NCBI GenBank assembly: GCA_051859045.1
Contig: JBHYGK010000047.1
Span: forward strand, 1-9,188
Direction of reading: 5' to 3'
Source: JBHYGK01 sp051859045
GTDB lineage: Bacteria > Pseudomonadota > Gammaproteobacteria > Xanthomonadales > Xanthomonadaceae
Length of the DNA: 9,188 nt
Shown: one piece after another, positions 1 through 6,526 of the stretch
How positions within the stretch are numbered: position 1 is the stretch's first letter
Layout of the letters: each line of letters starts with the position of its first letter
Position numbers and translations under genes: made by a program
The notes under the pieces: model-generated
What the model saw: the letters and a program-made list of their open reading frames with translations, nothing else
Told to the model about the DNA's origin: nothing
Database searches by the model: none

Positions 1-186
1 GGCCAGCGCGGCCGGCCGCCCCGGGGCGGCCGCGGCGGCCGGCGTCCCCAGCACCGCGGCGATCGCGCATGCGGCCATCGCCAGCGCGGCGCCGCGGACG
101 CGCGCACCACCGACGCGGCGCGCCGCGCCCTCGCCCGCCTTGCCGGGATCCGCCTCGCGCGCCACCATGTCGCTCTCCATGCGCAC
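1..186 (-). CDS. 5' end of a gene for an exported protein of unknown function (truncated by window edge)
   Basis: The minus strand is open from a start near 186 to the window edge, about 62 codons. I do not recognise the protein. After a charged N-terminal stretch of about 30 residues (several Arg, Glu and Asp), there is an Arg-flanked hydrophobic run, AALAMAACAIAAVLG, followed by TPAAAAA. This looks like a Sec signal peptide with AxA-type cleavage sites. The Cys in it has no convincing lipobox context. Starts in frame are GTG at 186, ATG at 180 and ATG at 168. I chose GTG 186 because an AAGGG ribosome-binding site (194-198) lies 7 nt upstream of it and 13 nt upstream of ATG 180. If ATG 168 is the true start, the charged leader is shorter and the signal peptide more typical. 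The gene is divergent from the receiver-Hpt gene. Supported: an exported protein is encoded here. Not supported: any function. Confidence 0.55.
   Translation of the reverse strand, partial: MRMESDMVAREADPGKAGEGAARRVGGARVRGAALAMAACAIAAVLGTPAAAAAPGRPAALA
13..32. repeat. 20-bp perfect GC palindrome
   Basis: Positions 13-22 are the exact reverse complement of 23-32. The sequence lies inside the truncated exported-protein gene, in its Ala/Pro/Arg-rich part. In DNA this rich in G and C such palindromes can arise by chance, and no function is implied. Confidence 0.5.
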
Positions 187-193
187 CAGCCTA

Positions 194-198
194 CCCTT
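194..198 (-). promoter_or_regulatory. Ribosome-binding site favouring a GTG start at 186
   Basis: On the minus strand this reads AAGGG, preceded at 200-204 by GGAGG. The 7-nt spacing to GTG 186 is good, while ATG 180 (13 nt) and ATG 168 (25 nt) are poorly placed. This is the reason for the start chosen for the leftmost gene. Confidence 0.4.
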
Positions 199-216
199 CC
201 CTCCCCGCCGCCGGCC

Positions 217-984
217 ATGACGACGACGCCCCGCCTGCTGCTGGTGGAGGACGAGCCGGTCAGCCAGGACTTCCTCGCGGCCGCGCTCGAAGCGCTGCCG
301 GCCATCGTCGACTGCGCCGGCAGCATCGCCGAGGCGCGCCGGCACATCGTCGGGCATCCGCACGCGCTGTGGCTGGTGGACGTGCACCTGCCCGACGCCA
401 GCGGCCCCGGCGTGCTCGCCGCGCTGCGTGCCGCCGGCGGCGACGCGCCCGCGCTGGCGCTCACGGCCTCCACCGACCCGGCGCTGCACGCGCGGCTGCG
501 CGAGGCCGGCTTCCTGGCCGTGCTCGGCAAGCCGATCGGCGTCGCCGAGCTGCAGGGCGCCGTGGTGCGGGTGGTGGGCAGCGACCTCGACGTGCTGCGC
601 GTGGCCGAGCGCCACGACCCGGCGCCCACCGCGAGCGATGCCGCGCCGGCCCCGGCGGCCGCCGCGGACGGCCGCGCCGAGCCCTGGGACGACGCCGCCT
701 CGCTGGCCACCGCCGGCGGCCGGGTGTCCACCCGCGACGCGCTGCGCGTGCTGTTCCTGCGCGAGCTGCCCGAGCTCTACGGCGAGGTGCTGCGCGCGGT
801 CGACGGCCAGGACCCGCAGCGCGCCCGCGGCGCCCTGCACCGGATGAAGGCCTCCTGCGGCTTCGTCGGCGCGACCCGGCTGCTCGCCGAGACCCGCCGC
901 CTGCATCAGGCGCCGCTGTCGTCCGAGGCGCTGGCGTCGTGGCGCGCGGCCGCGGACGAGCTGCTGGCGCTGCCGGTCCCCTGA
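217..984 (+). CDS. Receiver-Hpt phosphorelay protein (response regulator without output domain)
   Basis: This 255-residue cytoplasmic protein joins a CheY-like receiver (about 5-120) to a C-terminal histidine phosphotransfer domain (about 172-250). An Ala/Pro-rich linker with a Trp-Asp-Asp patch separates them. Receiver residues are all present: acidic pair E11-D12, phosphoacceptor D55 in LVDVHLPD, T83, and K105-P106. The Hpt site is HRMKASCGFVGA with the phosphorylated His at 208, matching the family HxLKG-type motif. There is no DNA-binding, GGDEF, EAL or kinase domain, so it probably relays phosphate between a hybrid sensor kinase and another regulator. No kinase gene is in the window, so the partner is unknown. 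ATG 217 is the first in-frame Met, with no Shine-Dalgarno sequence before it (the upstream bases are pyrimidine-rich). Its 3' end overlaps recO by 79 bp on the opposite strand. Domains are sure; pathway is not. Confidence 0.9.
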   Translation: MTTTPRLLLVEDEPVSQDFLAAALEALPAIVDCAGSIAEARRHIVGHPHALWLVDVHLPDASGPGVLAALRAAGGDAPALALTASTDPALHARLREAGFLAVLGKPIGVAELQGAVVRVVGSDLDVLRVAERHDPAPTASDAAPAPAAAADGRAEPWDDAASLATAGGRVSTRDALRVLFLRELPELYGEVLRAVDGQDPQRARGALHRMKASCGFVGATRLLAETRRLHQAPLSSEALASWRAAADELLALPVP

Positions 985-1736
985 GCCGTCGCGGGCGTCG
1001 GCCCGGGCGCGCTCGTCGGTGCCACCCGCGCCAGCTCGCCGAGCATCCCCCACGACGCCAGGCCCCGCGGCCCGAGGTGGTGCGCCAGCAGGCCGCGCAG
1101 CCCGTCGCGCAGCTCGCGCAGGCCCTCGGCGTCGGGGCGGGTGCCGTCGGCGAACGCCAGCAGGGTCGCGCCGCGCAGCGTGCCGCCGCGGGCCGCGCCG
1201 CGGTCGCGCACGGCGCCGTCCTCGGGGTCCAGGCGGTAGCGCGCGGCCGGGTCCACCGGCTCGCCGACGGCGTCGATCGCCCAGTCCAGGCCGATGCCCA
1301 GCTCCTCGAGCAGGCGCCGCTCGAAGCCGCGCAGCACCCAGCCCAGCTCGGCGCCGCCGGCGGCCCCGGCCAGGCCGGCCACCGCGGCGCCATACGCGTC
1401 GAACAGGCCCGGCAGCGGATCGAGCCGCGGCGCCAGCCGCAGCACCAGCTCGCCGAGGTAGAAGCCGGCCATCAGCGCGTCGCCGTGCAGGCCCGCGCCG
1501 GGGCCCAGCGCCTCGGCCTGGCGCAGCTGGGCCAGTTCGCCGCGCAGCTGGAAGTCGAGCGTGATCGCCTGCAGCGGCTGCAGCGCCGCGCGCAGCGGCT
1601 GGCTGCGCGGGCCGCGCACGCCGCGCGCCACCAGGCCCACGCGGCCGTGCTCGCGGGTGAACACCTCGACCAGCAGGCTGGTCTCGCGCCAGGGCCGCGC
1701 GTGCAGCACCCAGGCCGGCTGGCGCTCGACCCGCAC
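906..1736 (-). CDS. recO: DNA repair protein RecO
   Basis: RecO is the recombination mediator of the RecFOR pathway. With RecR it displaces SSB from single-stranded DNA, anneals strands and helps load RecA at gaps. The 276-residue product starts with an OB-fold domain (about 1-80) containing the family pattern ARPWRETSLLVEVFTREHGR and a VARGVRGPRS loop. An all-helical domain follows (LMAGFYLGELVLRLAPRLDPLP, about 88-109, to ELARVAP, 234-240). No zinc-binding Cys cluster is present. E. coli RecO is 242 residues, so the core ends near 240. The last 36 residues are a Pro/Thr/Ser/Ala/Asp-rich tail, probably disordered, mostly encoded opposite the end of the receiver-Hpt gene. I chose GTG 1736, 5 nt after the era stop, because it places the VLH motif about 10 residues in, as I recall for xanthomonad RecO. 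It has no clear Shine-Dalgarno, so translation probably depends on coupling to era. Confidence 0.92.
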   Translation of the reverse strand: MRVERQPAWVLHARPWRETSLLVEVFTREHGRVGLVARGVRGPRSQPLRAALQPLQAITLDFQLRGELAQLRQAEALGPGAGLHGDALMAGFYLGELVLRLAPRLDPLPGLFDAYGAAVAGLAGAAGGAELGWVLRGFERRLLEELGIGLDWAIDAVGEPVDPAARYRLDPEDGAVRDRGAARGGTLRGATLLAFADGTRPDAEGLRELRDGLRGLLAHHLGPRGLASWGMLGELARVAPTSAPGPTPATAQGTGSASSSSAAARHDASASDDSGA

Positions 1737-1741
1737 GGGGC

Positions 1742-2653
1742 TCAGTCGGCGTAGCCGAAGCGCGCCAGCGCGGCCTCGTCGTCCGACCAGCCCTCGCGCA
1801 CGCGCACCCAGACCTCGAGGAACACCTTGCGCCCGAACAGGCGCTCCATGCCCTCGCGCGCGCCCTGGCCGATGGCCTTCATGCGCTCGCCGCCCTTGCC
1901 GATGACGATGGGCTTCTGGCTCTCGCGCTCCACCCAGACCACGGCGCCGATGCGCGCCATGGCGCCGTCCTCCTCGAAGCGCTCGATCTCGACGGTGGTC
2001 GAGTACGGCACTTCCTCGCCGAGGCGCAGCATCAGCTGCTCGCGCACCAGCTCGCCGGCCAGGAAGCGCTCGGAGCGGTCGGTGATCTCGTCCTCGCCGA
2101 ACAGCGGCTCGCCCTCGGGCAGCAGCTTGGCCAGCTCGTCGAGCAGCCGCTCGAGGCCCTTGCGCTTGAGCGCGCTCAGCGGCAGCACCGCGGCGAACGT
2201 GCGCTCGCGGGTGTGCTCGCCGATGAAGGGCAGCAGGGCGCCCTTGTCCTTGACCACGTCGACCTTGTTGATCACCCACACCACCGGCACGCCGGCGTCG
2301 GCAAGCGCGGCGTAGGCCAGGCCGTCCTCGTCGGTCCAGCGCACGCCCTCGGTCACCAGCAGCGCGGCGTGGACGTCGGCGAGCGAACCGCGCGCGGCGC
2401 GGTTCATCATGCGGTTCATCGCGTTCTTCTCGACCCGGTGGATGCCGGGGGTGTCCACCAGCACCACCTGCGCGGCGGGCGTCGTGCAGATGCCCAGCAT
2501 GCGGTGGCGGGTGGTCTGCGGCTTGGGCGAGGTGATGCTGACCTTGGCGCCGACCAGCGCGTTGACCAGGGTCGACTTGCCGACGTTGGGGCGGCCGACG
2601 ACGGCGACGAAGCCGGCGCGGAAGGGCGCGGCGTGGGGCGTGGGAGCGTTCAT
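1742..2653 (-). CDS. era: Ribosome-assembly GTPase Era
   Basis: Era is an essential GTPase that binds the 3' end of 16S rRNA through a KH domain and acts in 30S maturation and cell-cycle progression. The 303-residue length is typical. GTPase motifs are intact: G1 GRPNVGKS (20-27), switch I region SPKPQTTRHR (42-51), G3 DTPG (67-70), G4 NKVD (129-132) and G5 SALK (160-163). The C-terminal KH domain carries the GxxG loop as GKGG (252-255) in PIVIGKGGERMKAIG. The ATG overlaps the rnc stop as ATGA (4 bp). A Shine-Dalgarno AGGA (2661-2664) lies 7 nt upstream of the ATG, inside rnc. Placement between rnc and recO matches E. coli and Pseudomonas and links rRNA cleavage with small-subunit assembly. 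Confidence 0.98.
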   Translation of the reverse strand: MNAPTPHAAPFRAGFVAVVGRPNVGKSTLVNALVGAKVSITSPKPQTTRHRMLGICTTPAAQVVLVDTPGIHRVEKNAMNRMMNRAARGSLADVHAALLVTEGVRWTDEDGLAYAALADAGVPVVWVINKVDVVKDKGALLPFIGEHTRERTFAAVLPLSALKRKGLERLLDELAKLLPEGEPLFGEDEITDRSERFLAGELVREQLMLRLGEEVPYSTTVEIERFEEDGAMARIGAVVWVERESQKPIVIGKGGERMKAIGQGAREGMERLFGRKVFLEVWVRVREGWSDDEAALARFGYAD

Positions 2654-3318
2654 GCGAGGGTCCTGAGGTGGTCGAGCAGCGCGGCCGCGGCCTGCTGCTC
2701 CGCCGCGCGCCGGCTGCCACCCTCGCCCTCCGCCTCGCAGGCGGGATGGGTGGCGTGGCAGCGGACGCGGAAGGTCTTGTCATGCTCGTCGCCGGTGGTG
2801 GCCACGAGCTCGTAGTGCGGGAGCGGGAATTGGCGGGCCTGCAGCCACTCCTGCAGCCGGGTCTTGGGGTCCTTCTCGAGCCGGCCGGTGGGCGGCAGGG
2901 CGTCGATGGCCTGCTCGAACCACGGCAGCACGCGCCGGCGGCAGGCCTCGAAGCCGCCATCGAGGTAGACCGAGGCCACCAGCGCCTCGAGGGCGTCGGC
3001 GAGGATGGAATCGCGGCGGTGGCCGCCGGACTTCATCTCGCCGGGGCCGAGCGTCAGGGCCTGGCCGAGCTCGAGCGCCCGGGCGATCGTGGCCAGCGAG
3101 GATTCGCGCACCAGCTCGGCGCGGGCGCGGGTGAGCGCGCCTTCGTCGGCCTTGGGCCAGCGCTGGTACAGCGCCTCGGCGATGAGCAGGTTCACCAGCG
3201 CATCGCCCAGGAACTCCAGGCGTTCGTTGTTGCGGGGGCCCGCGCTGCGGTGGGTCAGGGCCTGCGCGAGCAGGCCCGGATCGCCGAAGGCATGGCCGAA
3301 GCCGTCACTCCGGGACAC
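2650..3318 (-). CDS. rnc: Ribonuclease III
   Basis: RNase III cuts double-stranded RNA. It processes the 30S rRNA precursor and several mRNAs as a Mg-dependent homodimer. The 222-residue product has an N-terminal endonuclease domain with the signature NERLEFLGDAL (31-41). E35, D39, D108 and E111 correspond to E. coli E41, D45, D114 and E117, so the active site is complete. The C-terminal double-stranded RNA-binding domain runs from about 150, beginning DPKTRLQEWLQ and ending with the SRRAAEQQAAAALLDHL helix. The start is GTG 3318, the only well-placed start; it overlaps the end of the DUF4845 gene by 14 bp, with a G-rich stretch just upstream. The stop overlaps the era ATG. Both junctions suggest coupled translation. 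Autoregulation by self-cleavage of the rnc leader is known in E. coli, but I cannot show it here. Confidence 0.97.
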   Translation of the reverse strand: MSRSDGFGHAFGDPGLLAQALTHRSAGPRNNERLEFLGDALVNLLIAEALYQRWPKADEGALTRARAELVRESSLATIARALELGQALTLGPGEMKSGGHRRDSILADALEALVASVYLDGGFEACRRRVLPWFEQAIDALPPTGRLEKDPKTRLQEWLQARQFPLPHYELVATTGDEHDKTFRVRCHATHPACEAEGEGGSRRAAEQQAAAALLDHLRTLA

Positions 3319-3694
3319 GCCCGCCCATGTCCTCGGTGTGCTGGAACTTCGCGACGAAGTCCAGGTTGAACATCAGCGGCTCGCGCACCTCGTAGGTGAC
3401 CTCGAGGCGCGGGCCGGTGCCGTCGCGCAGGACGCGGATCTGCTCGGGGCGGACGTTCTTGACGTAGCCGATGTCGAACTTGCGCCGGAACATCTCGCGG
3501 ATCGCGCCCGGATCGCGGCTGGCCACGCCCGGCTCGTCGGCGACGCTCTGCATCGCCTTCATCACCGCGTAGTGGTCGAGGTAGACCGGCATCAGCTTCG
3601 CGCCGATGAACAGGAAGAACCCCGCCACCGCCAGGACGATGAGGAACCCGATCAGGGTGATGCCGCGCTGCTGCTTGCCGATGCTGGTGACCAT
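3305..3694 (-). CDS. Small DUF4845 membrane protein with prepilin-like N-terminus
   Basis: This is a 129-residue protein of the DUF4845 type found between lepB and rnc in many proteobacteria (PA0769 sits in the same place in P. aeruginosa). Its function is unknown to me. A short basic leader, MVTSIGKQQRG, precedes one hydrophobic segment (about 12-31, ITLIGFLIVLAVAGFF). A periplasmic-type domain of about 95 residues follows, with YLDHYAVMKAMQSV (38-51), REMFRRKFDIGYVKNV (66-81) and a strand-rich end LEVTYEVREPLMFNLDFV. The leader-helix junction resembles a type IV prepilin cleavage site (Gly, then a hydrophobic residue and TLI), but Gly replaces the usual Glu at +5. The frame is open further upstream inside lepB; ATG 3694 is set by the GAGG site 5 nt before it, the lepB stop at 3718 and the family's length. 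It is co-operonic with lepB and overlaps rnc by 14 bp. Confidence 0.88.
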   Translation of the reverse strand: MVTSIGKQQRGITLIGFLIVLAVAGFFLFIGAKLMPVYLDHYAVMKAMQSVADEPGVASRDPGAIREMFRRKFDIGYVKNVRPEQIRVLRDGTGPRLEVTYEVREPLMFNLDFVAKFQHTEDMGGRVPE

Positions 3695-3699
3695 GGTGA

Positions 3700-3709
3700 C
3701 CTCGCCTCC
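3700..3709 (-). promoter_or_regulatory. Ribosome-binding site that fixes the DUF4845 start
   Basis: The minus strand carries GGAGG (3705-3709) and then GAGG (3700-3703). They lie 10 and 5 nt upstream of ATG 3694, in the 23-nt gap after the lepB stop. This decides the start in a frame that stays open well upstream. Confidence 0.6.
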
Positions 3710-3717
3710 CCCGTTGG

Positions 3718-4518
3718 TTATTCGATGGTATCGCCGATGCGGCTGAAATCCATGCCCCCGTCGACGTGCAGCCAGACCATGAAGGCCTTGCCGACCAGGT
3801 GGTCCTCGGGGACGAAGCCCCAGAACCGGCTGTCCTGCGAATTGTCGCGGTTGTCGCCCATCATGAAGTACTGGCCCTCGGGCACCCGCCAGGTGCCGTC
3901 GCCCTGCCTGCGTGCGTACGGCGCCAGCGGCCACTGCAGGACACGGTGCTGGACGTCGCCCAGCGACTCGGTGAGCACTTCGGCCCCGGTCATCTCGCGG
4001 CCGCTGCCCTGGCCGGCGTAGGTGCCGGTGGGCACGGTGGCGACGAGCTCGCCGTTCACCCGCAGCTCGTGGCCGTAGTAGCTGATCTCGTCGCCGGGCA
4101 GGCCGACCACGCGCTTGATGTAGTCCTGGCTGGGGTCGACCGGGTAGCGGAACACCACCACGTCGCCGCGCTCGGGCGCGCCGGTGTCGAGGATCTTGGT
4201 GCGCAGCACGGGCAGGCGCAGGCCGTAGCTGAACTTGTTGACCAGGATGAAGTCGCCGGTCAGCAGGGTCGGCATCATCGAGTTCGACGGGATCTTGAAG
4301 GGCTCGGCGATGAAGCTGCGCAGCACCACCACGAACAGCAGCACCGGGAACAGCGCGCGCGAGTAGTCGACGATCATCGGCTCCTTCGGGCCGGCGTCGC
4401 CCGCGGCGGCGCGCTCGACGGCGGCGTTGCGCGCCTTCGCGAAGAACAGCGCGTCCACCAGCCACACCACGCCCATCACGAGCGTGAGCACCACCAGGAT
4501 CAGTTCGAAGCTCCGCAT
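3718..4518 (-). CDS. lepB: Signal peptidase I
   Basis: LepB is the inner-membrane Ser/Lys protease that removes signal peptides from Sec- and Tat-exported proteins on the periplasmic side. The 266-residue product has two N-terminal membrane segments (about 4-26 and 55-70), separated by a charged cytoplasmic loop, then the catalytic domain. Box B is IPSNSMMPTLLTGDFILVNK, with nucleophile S80. The general-base lysine is K135 in DYIKRVVGLPGD, and box E is GDNRDNSQDSR starting at 221. All catalytic residues are intact. Length lies between short enzymes and the 324-residue E. coli LepB. ATG 4518 has an AAGGA site (4525-4529) at 6 nt. It follows lepA by 80 nt, with a strong hairpin in that gap, and precedes the DUF4845 gene by 23 nt. 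The lepA-lepB pairing is conserved from E. coli onward. Confidence 0.97.
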   Translation of the reverse strand: MRSFELILVVLTLVMGVVWLVDALFFAKARNAAVERAAAGDAGPKEPMIVDYSRALFPVLLFVVVLRSFIAEPFKIPSNSMMPTLLTGDFILVNKFSYGLRLPVLRTKILDTGAPERGDVVVFRYPVDPSQDYIKRVVGLPGDEISYYGHELRVNGELVATVPTGTYAGQGSGREMTGAEVLTESLGDVQHRVLQWPLAPYARRQGDGTWRVPEGQYFMMGDNRDNSQDSRFWGFVPEDHLVGKAFMVWLHVDGGMDFSRIGDTIE

Positions 4519-4550
4519 CTCTCGTCCTTAAGGCCGTACTTGCTGGGTCG

Positions 4551-4564
4551 CGCGCCCGGGCGCG
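4551..4564. repeat. 14-bp GC palindrome in the lepA-lepB gap
   Basis: CGCGCCCGGGCGCG is its own reverse complement. It lies between the larger hairpin at 4571-4591 and the lepB ribosome-binding site. It could extend RNA structure in the lepB leader, or be chance in such GC-rich DNA. Confidence 0.4.
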
Positions 4565-4570
4565 GGGGGC

Positions 4571-4591
4571 GGCGCGGGCCAGGCCCGCGCC
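4571..4591 (-). repeat. Strong inverted repeat just after the lepA stop (possible attenuator or RNA-stability hairpin)
   Basis: Ten bases (4571-4580) are perfectly complementary to 4582-4591 around a single central base. In RNA this gives an all-GC stem of about 9 bp with a 3-nt loop, beginning 7 nt after the lepA stop codon. No U-run follows on the minus strand, so it is not a standard intrinsic terminator. It may partly attenuate transcription into lepB or protect the lepA 3' end. Confidence 0.5.
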
Positions 4592-4598
4592 GACGGCA

Positions 4599-6398
<1,800 letters not shown>

Positions 6399-6448
6399 GG
6401 GGGGCGACCGGAAGGCGGCGGCGCGGGGAGCGCGCTGGCGAACGGCGG

Positions 6449-6457
6449 ATTATCGCA
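6449..6457 (-). promoter_or_regulatory. Candidate extended -10 promoter for the lepA operon
   Basis: On the minus strand this reads TGCGATAAT: a TGn extension followed by GATAAT, one mismatch from TATAAT. It is the only A/T-rich patch in the 128-nt mucD-lepA gap and lies about 50 nt before the lepA ATG. No recognisable -35 box exists 17 nt upstream, where the DNA is GC hairpin, so an extended -10 promoter is the best reading. It is inferred from sequence only. Confidence 0.4.
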
Positions 6458-6460
6458 CAG

Positions 6461-6493
6461 CGGCGGCCCCCGGCCGCCGCCCCCCGCCGGGGG
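6461..6493 (-). terminator. Tandem GC hairpins after mucD (possible terminator)
   Basis: Two inverted repeats sit side by side: an 8-bp stem (6461-6468 with 6472-6479, loop CCC) and a 5-bp stem of C5/G5 (6481-6485 with 6489-6493, loop GCC). They lie 34-66 nt past the mucD stop and just upstream of the candidate lepA -10 box. No T-run follows on the minus strand, so intrinsic termination would be weak. They may still separate mucB-mucD from lepA transcription. Confidence 0.35.
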
Positions 6494-6526
6494 CGGGGCG
6501 CGGCAGGGGGCGCGGGGCCCGCGGGC

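Noticed and set aside
985..1015. Terminator for convergent recO and regulator transcripts
   Set aside because: No stem followed by a T-run was found on either strand around the junction.
69..1754. 561-codon plus-strand open frame across the regulator and recO
   Set aside because: It is Arg/Ala/Pro-rich low-complexity sequence in the wrong frame of a gene with clear receiver and Hpt motifs, then antisense to recO.
906..2960. 684-codon minus-strand frame
   Set aside because: Only the part from 1736 to 906 is real (RecO). The rest is out-of-frame readings of era and rnc and gives Arg-rich nonsense.
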